Of a DNA stretch of 64,000 bases, positions 1-9,880 are shown one piece after another (position 1 is the first letter of the stretch; every line of letters starts with the position of its first letter). Both the position numbers and the translations under genes were made by a program. The notes below the pieces were generated by a model, which worked only from the letters and a program-made list of their open reading frames with translations, did no database searches and had not been told where the DNA came from. Source of the DNA: Arthrobacter sp. SLBN-112 (lineage in GTDB: Bacteria; Actinomycetota; Actinomycetes; Actinomycetales; Micrococcaceae); the NCBI RefSeq assembly GCF_030944625.1, contig NZ_JAUSXY010000001.1, forward strand, positions 2,790,001 through 2,854,000. Reading direction: 5' to 3'.

Positions 1-1464
1 GCCTTGCCGGCGGAAGTAGTCCAGTGTCGCGGCCGCATCCGCACGAATGCTCTCGCGAAAGGTCACCAGCAGCACCGGTGCCAGCGTAGGGGGCAGCCCG
101 GTCTCTGCTGCGTCGGGCGGCAGCGTCCACGGCAGGTAAGCCAGGGCCAGCGTCCGCAGGCCGGTGGAGGCCAGTGCCGCGGCCTCCCGGTGCGCCTTCA
201 CGCAACCCGGGGAGTCTCCGAGGACAGCGTCCGGAGCGCCGAGGATCCATGTTCCGGCGGCGCCGGACTCCGGCCCCAAGGTGACCGAACTCCATTTTCG
301 GGCGGAGGAAAAGGGTACGGCGGCCAGATCCGGAAGCGGAGCCGCCACGGGAAAGGCCGCGCCGATCGCCGCCGCGGTGCTGCCGCCCTCCGCCTGGCCC
401 CCAAACCATTCCAGTACCGGCCGCCACCGGGCCTCCGGGAGGCCACCGAGCTCATGGACGGCGTCGAACACCATGGAGCCCGAGGACAGCGTGCCCGTCT
501 TATCGAGGCACAGGACATCCACCCTTGCCAGTACTTCCACGGCCGCCAGTTCCTGGATCAGGACCTTCTTGCGTGCCAAACGGAGGCCGCCAACGGCGAA
601 CGCCACGCTGGTCATCAGGAGCAGCCCGAGGGGAATCATTGCCATGATCCCGGCCACTGCCCCCACCACGGCGGGGATCCACCGCCCTGAACTGAAGGCA
701 CCTGTCCAGCCGCCCCGGTCCTGCATCTGGGCGTTCATCAGCAGCAACGCTGTGGGCAGCAGCAACCACGTGATCACGACGAAGACCTTCCCCAGGCCCC
801 TGCGGATTTCTGACGTAACCAGCGAGAACCGGCGCGCCTCAGCCGCCAAACGGTAGGCGAACGTGTCCGGCCCAACCCGGAGCACGGCAGCCCGGCCGCT
901 GCCGGCCAGGATCAGCGACCCGGAGAGCAGCACGGCGCCGTCAGCCCTCGGAACCGGCTCGGCTTCGCCGGTCAGCAAGGATTCGTCCACCTCAAGTGAG
1001 GTTTCGCCCAGCAGCAACAAGTCAGCCGTGACCTGGTCGCCGCCGCTCAGCACCACGAGGTCGTCCGGGACCAGGCCATCCGACGGAATCCGTTCCCGTG
1101 CGCCGTTCCGGATCACCGTGTTCGTCGCGGCTTGCGTAATGGCCAGCTGGTCGAGCAAACGCTTTGCACGGTACTCCTGGACAATGCCGATCAACGAGTT
1201 GCTGATGGCCGACAAGCCAAACAGCGCGTCACGCCACTGGCCCAGGACGAACAGCAGGATGAAACATCCACCCACCACGGCGTTGAAGAGCGTAAAAACG
1301 TTCGCCTGCACGATCTCCCAGACAGTTCGGCTGGTGGCCGTGGGCACGCTGTTGATCCGGCCGGCAGCGGTCTGCTCCAGGACCTCAGCGGTGGTCAGCC
1401 CTTCCCGGGCCCGGCGCACCTCCACGTCGGGGCCGGATGCCCCGGCCTCCCCGGCTGCCGGCAT
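1..1464 (-). CDS. P-type cation-transporting ATPase, CtpE-like (3' end outside window)
   Basis: Reading the minus strand from ATG 1464 gives an open frame to the window edge, about 488 residues. An N-terminal cytoplasmic segment is followed by the paired membrane helices NVFTLFNAVVGGCFILLF, the actuator loop DESLLTGEAEPV, a second helix pair, and the phosphorylation motif CLDKTGTLSSG at about residue 320. The start of the nucleotide-binding domain follows (ARKWSSVTLG). The spacing and the TVWEIVQANVFT start resemble mycobacterial CtpE, which has been linked to calcium uptake; the ion here is not proven. GGAG lies 6 nt before the ATG. It starts 21 nt after the universal stress gene stop, so the two are probably co-transcribed. 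The hinge and C-terminal helices are cut off by the window, not by mutation. Confidence 0.85.
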   Translation of the reverse strand, partial: MPAAGEAGASGPDVEVRRAREGLTTAEVLEQTAAGRINSVPTATSRTVWEIVQANVFTLFNAVVGGCFILLFVLGQWRDALFGLSAISNSLIGIVQEYRAKRLLDQLAITQAATNTVIRNGARERIPSDGLVPDDLVVLSGGDQVTADLLLLGETSLEVDESLLTGEAEPVPRADGAVLLSGSLILAGSGRAAVLRVGPDTFAYRLAAEARRFSLVTSEIRRGLGKVFVVITWLLLPTALLLMNAQMQDRGGWTGAFSSGRWIPAVVGAVAGIMAMIPLGLLLMTSVAFAVGGLRLARKKVLIQELAAVEVLARVDVLCLDKTGTLSSGSMVFDAVHELGGLPEARWRPVLEWFGGQAEGGSTAAAIGAAFPVAAPLPDLAAVPFSSARKWSSVTLGPESGAAGTWILGAPDAVLGDSPGCVKAHREAAALASTGLRTLALAYLPWTLPPDAAETGLPPTLAPVLLVTFRESIRADAAATLDYFRRQG

Positions 1465-1485
1465 GGCCTGCTCCACCAAGCGGGC

Positions 1486-2352
1486 TCAGTCGTCGTGCTG
1501 CGGTTTGTGCGTCCGCGTGATCACTGTGGGGCAGGGGGGCTGCGTCAGCACCGCGTGCGCCGTGGATCCCAGCAGCAACCGCTCGAAGCCTCCCTTGCCA
1601 CGGCTGCCCAGCACCAGCAGGCGCGCCCCGGAGGCAGCCCGCGCCAGGGCATCCGCCGGCTCGACGACGGTTTCCATCACCGTGTGCACCGTCAGGTCGG
1701 GGTAGTCCTGCCGCAGGCCGGCCTCCGTTTCCGCGAGGACAGTCTGCTCCTCTTCGAGCACGTGGGTGGCAAAACTGCTGGAGGGCAGCCCTGCTGCGAT
1801 CCAACGGTTGGGGCCGGTGAACGCGTAGAGGACCGTCAACTCCTCCCCAAGGACGTCAGCCTCTGCTGCCGCATACGCCACCGCCTGCGTGGATTCCTCG
1901 GATCCGTCCACGCCAACGAAGATGCCGCGGCCCGCCTCCTGTCCTTCGCCGATGACCGCAACCGGGCATTCCGCCGTGGCGGCGGCCTGGAGGGCGCGGT
2001 CTGTGAGCGCGCCGCGTGAGTGGCCGCTGGTGCCAAGCACAAGCATGGCAACCTCTTTCGAGTACGCGCCAAGTGCCGAACCCACGCCTCCTTCGAGGAG
2101 CTGCAGTGAAACTTTCAGGCCCGGGTAGGCGGCGCTGACCTTCCCGCCGGCTTCCTTCAGCAGGCCCAGGCCTGATTCGCGCAGGACCTCAAAGTAGGGC
2201 AGCACTTCGGAAGCCATCCACCGGTCGTCCACCACGTTGACGATGGCGAGGGGAGCCTTGAGCCTGTCGGCCCGCGCGGCAGCCCACATCAGGGCGGCGC
2301 CGGACGCCGGCGTGTTGGAGATACCGACGGCGATTGGCTTGGCAGGTGCCAT
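1486..2352 (-). CDS. Universal stress protein, two Usp domains
   Basis: A 288-residue protein made of two tandem Usp domains. The first begins PIAVGISN and carries VVDDRW; the second begins IFVGVDGSEESTQAVAYA and ends with the nucleotide-loop motif VLGSRGKGGFERLLLGS. The G-x2-G-x9-G-S/T pattern typical of ATP-binding Usp proteins is present in the second domain. I chose ATG 2352 rather than 2361 because AAAGGA sits 8 nt upstream of it. It is a close paralogue of the two-domain Usp at 13112-13978 and lies directly upstream of the CtpE-like ATPase. Family members bind ATP and help survival in hypoxia or growth arrest; the exact role here is unknown. I found no DosR-like box in its short upstream region. 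Confidence 0.9.
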   Translation of the reverse strand: MAPAKPIAVGISNTPASGAALMWAAARADRLKAPLAIVNVVDDRWMASEVLPYFEVLRESGLGLLKEAGGKVSAAYPGLKVSLQLLEGGVGSALGAYSKEVAMLVLGTSGHSRGALTDRALQAAATAECPVAVIGEGQEAGRGIFVGVDGSEESTQAVAYAAAEADVLGEELTVLYAFTGPNRWIAAGLPSSSFATHVLEEEQTVLAETEAGLRQDYPDLTVHTVMETVVEPADALARAASGARLLVLGSRGKGGFERLLLGSTAHAVLTQPPCPTVITRTHKPQHDD

Positions 2353-2404
2353 TGGGGCCATCCTTTGGGGTGTAGTGGGGGGCTGATGAATTGGGCGGGA
2401 AACT

Positions 2405-2432
2405 AAGAGCGCGTTCTTTCCAGCGCGCTCTT
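2405..2432 (-). terminator. Rho-independent-type hairpin after the PPOX gene
   Basis: Perfect 9-bp arms AAGAGCGCG / CGCGCTCTT separated by 10 nt, overlapping the stop codon of the flavin-binding gene. On the minus strand it would end that transcript before the stress-protein gene. No strong U tract follows, so efficiency is uncertain. Confidence 0.5.
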
Positions 2433-2887
2433 CACTCCGTTGCGGGCTCCCGCGGCGGCCACCAGTGCGTTGGCGCCGCGATGACGAACCTCCGGCCGCT
2501 GATGCCCTGCGGCGTAACCCGGATGAGGGTGTTCTTCTGGCCCGGTTGCCAGGGTGAGAGTCCGGCATCCATGGCGTCCTGGGTCTCCTCCGCATCCGAA
2601 ACAACGGTCGCGCGCCCCTTGAGGATGACGCTCCAGGCAATGGTTCCATACTGGTTCATGCCGTCCGCTTCAACGGCCACCATCTTGTCGTCGAAGGAGG
2701 ATAGTTTTGTTGCCTCACCCGTACGCATCAGCAGAGTTCCGTTGGTGGTGACAAAGTTCATGGGAAAGTTCTCAACTGAGTCGCCGTCCGTGAACGCGAT
2801 CCTGCAAACGGACGCGGACTGAAGGAGTTTCCAACAATCGTGGACGCCGAGTTCCTTGACTTCCGGTTCTGCCCCTGCTGTATCCAT
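2432..2887 (-). CDS. Pyridoxamine 5'-phosphate oxidase-like (PPOX class) flavin-binding protein
   Basis: A 151-residue single-domain protein with the split beta-barrel pattern of PPOX-class proteins: CRIAFTDGDSVENFPMNFV, then TLLMRTGEATKLSSF, then the strand SVILKGRATVVSD. Such proteins bind FMN or F420, and many actinobacterial members are of unknown substrate; it is probably not a true PdxH, which is longer. The gene stands alone between the two-domain Usp gene and the divergent sensor kinase gene. A DosR-box-like palindrome lies 36 nt upstream of its ATG, so induction by the neighbouring two-component system is likely. Start ATG 2887 is the first in frame; no convincing Shine-Dalgarno sequence is seen. 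Confidence 0.8.
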   Translation of the reverse strand: MDTAGAEPEVKELGVHDCWKLLQSASVCRIAFTDGDSVENFPMNFVTTNGTLLMRTGEATKLSSFDDKMVAVEADGMNQYGTIAWSVILKGRATVVSDAEETQDAMDAGLSPWQPGQKNTLIRVTPQGISGRRFVIAAPTHWWPPREPATE

Positions 2888-2922
2888 GGCCGTAGCCTAG
2901 GACCGTGAACATTCTGCCGGTA

Positions 2923-2936
2923 GGGGAAAAGGTCCC
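2923..2936. promoter_or_regulatory. DosR-box-like palindrome upstream of PPOX gene
   Basis: GGGGAAAAGGTCCC matches the core of the mycobacterial DosR consensus GGGACTWWAGTCCC at 10 of 14 positions. It sits between the divergent PPOX gene and the sensor kinase gene. It is one of four similar sites in this island; function is inferred. Confidence 0.45.
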
Positions 2937-3015
2937 GCTGGTGCAGAGCGGCTGACGACAGTGAGCTGGTCTCCCGCAGCGCATGGCGGATGCCTGCCGT
3001 TGACGCGGAACCTAG

Positions 3016-4782
<1,767 letters not shown>

Positions 4783-4828
4783 GTGCGCGCTGCCCGCGGC
4801 AGCGCTGCAGCCTGTTGCTCTGACCCGC

Positions 4829-5503
4829 TCAGGTGCTCTCCGTGGTGTTCCGGGTGACATAGACGGCAGCCTGCGTCCGGCGCTCAAAACCCAGCTTGGC
4901 CAGGATGGAGGAAACATAGTTCTTGACCGTCTTTTCAGCCAGGAACAGTTCATCGCCAATCTGCCTGTTGGTCAGCCCTTGGCCGATCAGGGCCAGGACC
5001 TTTTTCTCCTGGGTGCTCAGGCCGTCCAGGCGGGGGTCGGTGGGTGCTGTGGAAAGGCCCGCGATGATGCGCTGTTCCACCCCCGGTTCGAACAGGGACT
5101 CACCCGCTGCGGCCCTCCGGATGCCGGCCAGGAGGTCATCGCTCCTGATCTGCTTCAAAATGTACCCTGACGCTCCGGCGAGGACGGCTCCGCGAAGGGC
5201 CTGCTCGTCGTCGTAACTGGTGAGGATCAGGCAGCGCAGCCGTGGATCAAGGGACCTGACATCCCTGCACACTTCAATTCCCGTGCCGTCGGGAAGCCGC
5301 CCGTCGAGGACGGCGATATCGGGGTGCAGGGCCGGAATGCGGCGCGTGGCTTCGGCAGCCGACCCGCTTTCGCCAACCACCACGAAACCCTCGCCTTCAA
5401 GCAGGTCCTTCAGGCCCTGCCGCACAAGTTCATGATCATCAAGGATGAACACGCGGACCGGCCCGGAAGAACCGGTTGCTTCACTGCTCGCAGTTTCATG
5501 CAT
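4829..5503 (-). CDS. devR: DevR/DosR-like NarL-family response regulator
   Basis: A 224-residue response regulator with an N-terminal receiver (acidic pair Asp22-Asp23, phospho-acceptor Asp67 in VLDGRLPDG, Thr in ILTSYDD, Lys in GYILK). The C-terminal LuxR-type helix-turn-helix is GLTNRQIGDELFLAEKTVKN. The recognition helix AEKTVKNYVS reads the same as in mycobacterial DosR, which supports binding to a DosR-like box. Start ATG 5503 gives a normal family length; an upstream in-frame extension looks like shadow sequence. The kinase gene is convergent to it and a stress-protein gene is divergent from it across a shared DosR-box-like palindrome, suggesting autoregulation. Confidence 0.9.
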   Translation of the reverse strand: MHETASSEATGSSGPVRVFILDDHELVRQGLKDLLEGEGFVVVGESGSAAEATRRIPALHPDIAVLDGRLPDGTGIEVCRDVRSLDPRLRCLILTSYDDEQALRGAVLAGASGYILKQIRSDDLLAGIRRAAAGESLFEPGVEQRIIAGLSTAPTDPRLDGLSTQEKKVLALIGQGLTNRQIGDELFLAEKTVKNYVSSILAKLGFERRTQAAVYVTRNTTEST

Positions 5504-5610
5504 GTGCACCCAACGCTCCCAAACGTTTTCAGGACCAAACCAACACCTGTGCGGGCAACTCCCCGGAGCTGGCCCCACCCCATTGTTACCTGCAAAGGGT
5601 GTGGCCGGAA

Positions 5611-5624
5611 GGGACCAAAGTCCG
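5611..5624. promoter_or_regulatory. DosR-box-like palindrome between devR and a Usp gene
   Basis: GGGACCAAAGTCCG is the best match in the window to the DosR core GGGACTWWAGTCCC (12 of 14). It lies about 105 nt from the devR start and about 130 nt from the divergent Usp start, so it could act on both. Confidence 0.6.
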
Positions 5625-5754
5625 CCGCGCCGGTCCGGCCACCGCCGGGTGCACCGTCCGGACCGTGCCGCGGTTTCGTCCCGCCATGACTTTTGGCCCT
5701 GTTCCCCGCAACCGGTTCCGGTCCACGCTTGGTCGGATGGCAACAGGAGGTTAT

Positions 5755-6255
5755 GTGGCAACAGCAGGGAACGAAGCGCCGGCGGCAGCTCACGCACGGC
5801 GCTCAAGGATCATCGTGGGGGTGGATGGCTCCGAAGCATCCGTCGCCGCGTTGCGGGTGGCGCGGGCGTTGGCTGAACCCCTGGACGCGCCAGTTGAGGC
5901 GTGGGCGTGCTGGGATGTCCCTGCCGGTTATGGGGTCTACCTGGCGGTCGGCATCGAAGGATTCAAGTACGCCGCCGAGCAGATCCTTGGCCAGGCGATT
6001 CAGGACGCATTCGGGCAACACCCACCCGCCGTGCACTCCCGGATAGTGCGCGGGAAGCCCGGTCCAGTGCTCCTGGATGCGAGCCGGACAGCGTCCCTCC
6101 TGATCGTGGCAAGGCGGGGCCACGGCAGTTTTGTCCTGGGCTCGGTCAGTTCATCCCTGGTCAGCCACGCACACTGCCCGGTTCTGGTGGTCCACGCCGC
6201 GGAATCCGGGGACGCGGAGGAAGTATCCCGGACCGATGCAGGGGCACTGCCCTGA
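5755..6255 (+). CDS. Universal stress protein, single domain
   Basis: A 166-residue Usp protein. It opens with the core strand IIVGVDGSEASVAALRVA and ends with the nucleotide-loop signature VARRGHGSFVLGSVSSSLVSH. I chose GTG 5755 because AGGAGG lies 4 nt upstream; ATG 5737 in the same frame has no ribosome site. It is divergent from devR, recalling mycobacteria, where a Usp gene (Rv3134c) sits beside devR-devS. Expression is probably driven through the DosR-like box at 5611. It is closely related to the single-domain Usp at 10908-11375. Confidence 0.9.
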   Translation: MATAGNEAPAAAHARRSRIIVGVDGSEASVAALRVARALAEPLDAPVEAWACWDVPAGYGVYLAVGIEGFKYAAEQILGQAIQDAFGQHPPAVHSRIVRGKPGPVLLDASRTASLLIVARRGHGSFVLGSVSSSLVSHAHCPVLVVHAAESGDAEEVSRTDAGALP

Positions 6256-6306
6256 GGCACTGACCCGGCTTGGCTCACCTAACCCGGCCCGCTGTCGTCA
6301 TCCGTC

Positions 6307-6627
6307 CTATTCGCTGGTGGTGCCTTCCACCGGGGTTACGTGCGGGGCTGACTTGCGCAGGGTCCAGCGCAGGTCCTTGAGGGCCCAGTAGCCGGCGCCG
6401 TTCATCACCGTGAAGCCGGCAATACCAATGGTGGGGGCGTGGACCACCAAGCCAAGCAGGAGGATGCAGACCCCTACCGCGAAAAGTACCAATGCGCGCC
6501 TGAAACTGGTCCGGCGGGAGCGGGCGAAGGCATCGTGATCGAGCAGGACCGCGAGCCTGGGGTCATCCTGTTCAAGGCCGTGGCCGATCAGTTCGAGTTC
6601 CCTTTTCTCGAATTCGGAAAGTGGCAC
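6307..6627 (-). CDS. DUF3040 small membrane protein
   Basis: A 106-residue protein beginning PLSEFEKRELELIGHGLEQD, the hallmark opening of the DUF3040 family. Two predicted membrane helices follow (LVLFAVGVCILLLGLVV and the stretch around IGIAGFTVMNGAGYWAL). GTG 6627 is chosen because GGGAG lies 6 nt upstream. The family has no known biochemical role. It is the last gene of a minus-strand run that follows the CtpF-like ATPase and the SHOCT protein, 40 nt after the latter, so it is probably expressed with the stress island. Confidence 0.75.
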   Translation of the reverse strand: MPLSEFEKRELELIGHGLEQDDPRLAVLLDHDAFARSRRTSFRRALVLFAVGVCILLLGLVVHAPTIGIAGFTVMNGAGYWALKDLRWTLRKSAPHVTPVEGTTSE

Positions 6628-6667
6628 AATTGGCTCCCGATGTCCGTTTCCTGCCGGAGACATTGGC

Positions 6668-6925
6668 TCAGCTGCCCGGGTGGCCGCGCAGGACGGCCAG
6701 CCTGTTCTGGTACTCCGCAACATCGATCTCCCCGCGGGCGAAACGCTCCGCGAGCAGGTCCTCCGCGATCCGCGGGGACGGCGGCTGTGGATTATGCGGG
6801 GAGGGGGCCCGCAACGAGCGGGCCAGCAGGACAATGCCGGTGATGATCGCTCCCCAGACCACCACCATGCTGATGCTCATCAGGGCATAGCCCCACAGGC
6901 CCATGCCGTCGTTCCAGCCGTACAC
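6668..6925 (-). CDS. SHOCT-domain small membrane protein
   Basis: An 85-residue protein with one membrane helix (about residues 9-33, MSISMVVVWGAIITGIVLL), a Pro/Ser linker, and a C-terminal SHOCT motif IAEDLLAERFARGEIDVAEY. SHOCT modules are short helical pieces found at the ends of many membrane and stress proteins; the function is unknown. GTG 6925 is preceded by GGAGG at 8 nt. The longer upstream frame is low-complexity shadow sequence. A weak DosR-like half site (GGGACCAA on the minus strand) lies near 7009-7022, upstream of the gene. Confidence 0.7.
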   Translation of the reverse strand: MYGWNDGMGLWGYALMSISMVVVWGAIITGIVLLARSLRAPSPHNPQPPSPRIAEDLLAERFARGEIDVAEYQNRLAVLRGHPGS

Positions 6926-7089
6926 TTCCCCGACCTCCGATTCACAGAAGGCCGCCGCCAACCGGATGCCTTCCCTTCCAGTATTGGATTGCGCGGGGAT
7001 CCCAGGCAGAGCCATTGGTCCCGTTCCGGCCGGCACCGGAGCCGGTCCGGGCGGATCCGCCGCCGCGCCTGGGCCAGCGGGGCAGGGAC

Positions 7090-9861
7090 CTAGAAACCCC
7101 GACGTCGCAGGCGTTTGTCGACGGCGACCGCCAGGGAAGCGAGCAGGGCCAGGCCGAAGATCCGCAGCCAGGCGTCCAGGCTGATGGGGGCGGTATGGAA
7201 GAGCTCGTTCATCACGGGAACGTAGGTGAGGGCCAGTTGTCCGGCGGACTGGACGCCCACGCCGAGGAGGAGCCAGGGGTTGCCGAACGGCCTCATTCGC
7301 CACACCGGCCGGGTCAGGGACCGGCAGCTGAAGAGGTAGAAGACCTCAACGGCCACGAAGAGATTCACCGCAGACGTCCGGGCCTGGGCAACCGATGCGC
7401 CCACGGTGAGTTCATGCTCAAAGAGCCACCAGGCGCCCGCGACCAAAAGGGCTGAGACGAGCATGACCCGCACGGTGAGGGCCCAGGTCAGAATCGGACG
7501 GTCCGGTGCCCTCGGGGGACGGGTCATCAGTCCTGGTTCCTTCGGTTCGAAGGCGAGCATCAGGCCAAGGGCAACAGCTGTGGTCATGTTGATCCACAGG
7601 ATCTGGGTGGGGAGGATAGGGAGGGTGCCGCCCACCAGGATGGCCGCCAAGATCACCAGCCCCTCGGCCATGTTGGTCGGCAGGGTCCAGACGATGAACT
7701 TGGTCAGGTTGTCGAAAACGTTCCGTCCCTCTTCAACGGCAGCCTCGATGGTGGCAAAGTCGTCATCGGTCAGGACAATGTCCGAGGCCTCCTTGGCCAC
7801 CTCGGTTCCGCTGCGTCCCATTGAAATGCCCACGTTGGCCTGGCGGAGGGCGGGCGCATCGTTGACGCCGTCCCCGGTCATGGCGGCCACTTGGCCTCGG
7901 GACTGGAGGGCCCGAATCAGGCGGAGCTTCTGTTCCGGGGAGACCCGGGCGAACACCGTGGCCTGTTCCACTGCATAGGGCAGCCGGTCGGCTGGAATGG
8001 CGTCCAGTTCCGCGCCGGTGAGTGCCGTTCCGGGGCCTGCATCGGCGATCAGCCCCACTGCCGCGGCGACGGTCAGGGCGGTCCGGACATGGTCGCCGGT
8101 GATCATTTTGACGGCCACGCCGGCGCGTCGGCACGCCAGGACTGATGCCGCAGCCGCGTCCCGCGGCGGATCGTGCATTGCCTGGAGCCCGGTCAAGGTC
8201 GCCCGGCCCCGCAGCTCCGTGGCGGCACTGGCGCCTGTGCCGGCCGGGAGGCGCATCATGGCCGTCGCCAGCACCCGCAGCCCGCTGTCCGCAAGTGCAT
8301 GTGCAGCACTGAACACGGCTTGTTTTCGGAGTGGCTTGACGTCGCCGTGCATGTCCATCTCGCCGCCGCAGAGTTCGAGGACCCGTTCCACGGCGCCCTT
8401 GACGAACACGAATCCCGGGCCGTCGGGATGCGTGGAGCGATGCATTGTGGCCATGAACTGCCGCTCCGAGGTGAACGCCAGCTCCGCCTCCCGAGGACAG
8501 CCGGCGAGGAATTCGCCGACCTTGATGCCACCCTTCCCGGCGGCCACCAGCATCGCAGCCTCGGTGGGATCTCCGCGCACCTGCCAGGTTGTTCCCTCGC
8601 GGCGGACGGCGGCGTCGTTGCATGCGGCCCCGGCCAGGAGGCACCACCGCAGGGCTTCGTCCCGGATGCCGTCGTGTACCACCGTGGCCGGAGGTTGCGC
8701 TGCACCGCCGGCGTGCCGTACACCTGACGGGATGATGTGTCCCTCCGGACCATAGCCGGTACCTGTCACGTCATACCTGCCGGCGGGAGTCCAGAGAACG
8801 CGGACGGTCATCTGGTTTTCGGTGAAGGTTCCCGTCTTGTCCGAACAGATCACGGTGGTGCTGCCCAATGTCTCCACGACCGGAAGCCGGCGGACCACGG
8901 CGCGGCGCCGCGCCATCCGGCGGACACCGATGGCGAGGGTCACCGTCACGGCGGCGGGCAGGCCTTCCGGGATGGCTCCCACAGCCAGGGCGACGGCGGC
9001 GGTGAACATTTGTCCCGGCTGTTCACCGTGGGCCACGCCGGCAAGGAAGGCCACCGCCGCCAAGGCAAGGATGGCCGCAGTGAGCGTTGCGCTGAATCGT
9101 GCCAGCTTGCGCGTCAGCGGTGTGGGCTCGGGCCGGACGGCGCCGATGAGCCGGTGGATTTCGCCGAGTTCGGTTTCGCCGCCGATCGCGACGACGATCC
9201 CTGCCCCGGTGCCGGCGGTCACCAGGGTGCCGCTGTACAGCATGTTCCTCCTGTCGGCCACGGGCGTGGCCCGGGGGAGCACCACCTCGTCCTTGGTCAC
9301 GGGTTCGGACTCGCCGGTCAGGGCGGATTCGTCCACCCGCATGGCTGACAAGCGGACCAGGCGCAGGTCGGCGGGCACCTTGTCGCCCGTTTCCAAAAGC
9401 ACCAGGTCGCCGGGCACCAGGTCCTCGGAGGGAACGCGCAACCTCTGGCCGCGTCGCAAGACTGCCGCGTGGGTGCGGACCATCGAATGAAGGGCATCCA
9501 GGGCCGACTCCGCCCGTACCTCCTGGATGAAACCGATCAGCGTATTGACCAGGACCACGGCAAGGATCACCCCGGAGTCCAGGAACCCGCCAAGGAAGGC
9601 GGTTACCGCGGCGGACGCCAGCAGGACGTATACCAGCGGGTTGTTGAACTGGCGCCCGAGCTTGGTGGCAATACCCCGGCTCCGTCCCCGGGGAAGCGCG
9701 TTGGCGCCGAACTGGGCCCGCCGGCGTGCCACTTCGTTTGGGTCCAGGCCTATGGTGGTGTCCGTGCCAAGCAGCAGCACCACCTCGTGGACGGGCAGTC
9801 CATGATGTGCAGGGCCGGGGGTGCGTGCCGGCGAGGTCCGTGCCGGGTTCCTCTTCGCCAT
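7090..9861 (-). CDS. Cation-translocating P-type ATPase, CtpF/PacL (calcium-pump-like) family
   Basis: A 923-residue P2-type ATPase with the full family architecture. It has an N-terminal cation-ATPase domain (GLDPNEVARRRAQFGANALP), an actuator motif DESALTGESEPV, an M4 ion-binding motif AIPEGLPAAVTV, and phosphorylation site CSDKTGTFTENQ at about residue 341. The hinge is MTGDGVNDAPALRQANVGIS, and a C-terminal helix bundle completes it. The PEGLP motif fits Ca2+/Mn2+ or Na+ pumps. Mycobacterial ctpF is a DosR-regulon member next to a Usp gene, as here. ATG 9861 follows the deacetylase stop by 19 nt; an in-frame ATG at 9900 would overlap that gene. Probably one operon with the genes up to 11375. 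Confidence 0.9.
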   Translation of the reverse strand: MAKRNPARTSPARTPGPAHHGLPVHEVVLLLGTDTTIGLDPNEVARRRAQFGANALPRGRSRGIATKLGRQFNNPLVYVLLASAAVTAFLGGFLDSGVILAVVLVNTLIGFIQEVRAESALDALHSMVRTHAAVLRRGQRLRVPSEDLVPGDLVLLETGDKVPADLRLVRLSAMRVDESALTGESEPVTKDEVVLPRATPVADRRNMLYSGTLVTAGTGAGIVVAIGGETELGEIHRLIGAVRPEPTPLTRKLARFSATLTAAILALAAVAFLAGVAHGEQPGQMFTAAVALAVGAIPEGLPAAVTVTLAIGVRRMARRRAVVRRLPVVETLGSTTVICSDKTGTFTENQMTVRVLWTPAGRYDVTGTGYGPEGHIIPSGVRHAGGAAQPPATVVHDGIRDEALRWCLLAGAACNDAAVRREGTTWQVRGDPTEAAMLVAAGKGGIKVGEFLAGCPREAELAFTSERQFMATMHRSTHPDGPGFVFVKGAVERVLELCGGEMDMHGDVKPLRKQAVFSAAHALADSGLRVLATAMMRLPAGTGASAATELRGRATLTGLQAMHDPPRDAAAASVLACRRAGVAVKMITGDHVRTALTVAAAVGLIADAGPGTALTGAELDAIPADRLPYAVEQATVFARVSPEQKLRLIRALQSRGQVAAMTGDGVNDAPALRQANVGISMGRSGTEVAKEASDIVLTDDDFATIEAAVEEGRNVFDNLTKFIVWTLPTNMAEGLVILAAILVGGTLPILPTQILWINMTTAVALGLMLAFEPKEPGLMTRPPRAPDRPILTWALTVRVMLVSALLVAGAWWLFEHELTVGASVAQARTSAVNLFVAVEVFYLFSCRSLTRPVWRMRPFGNPWLLLGVGVQSAGQLALTYVPVMNELFHTAPISLDAWLRIFGLALLASLAVAVDKRLRRRGF

Positions 9862-9880
9862 GGATGGGCCGGGCCTGAGG

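Noticed and set aside
863..1705. Long plus-strand open frames over the first P-type ATPase and Usp genes
   Set aside because: High GC content leaves open frames opposite real genes; the minus strand encodes clear P-type ATPase and Usp motifs, and the plus-strand products have low-complexity composition.
2362..2404. DosR box before the two-domain Usp gene at 2352
   Set aside because: No palindrome of the right form in this short region.
7009..7022. Half-matching DosR site upstream of the SHOCT gene
   Set aside because: Only one half (GGGACCAA on the minus strand) fits; the other half is degraded. Mentioned as weak only.
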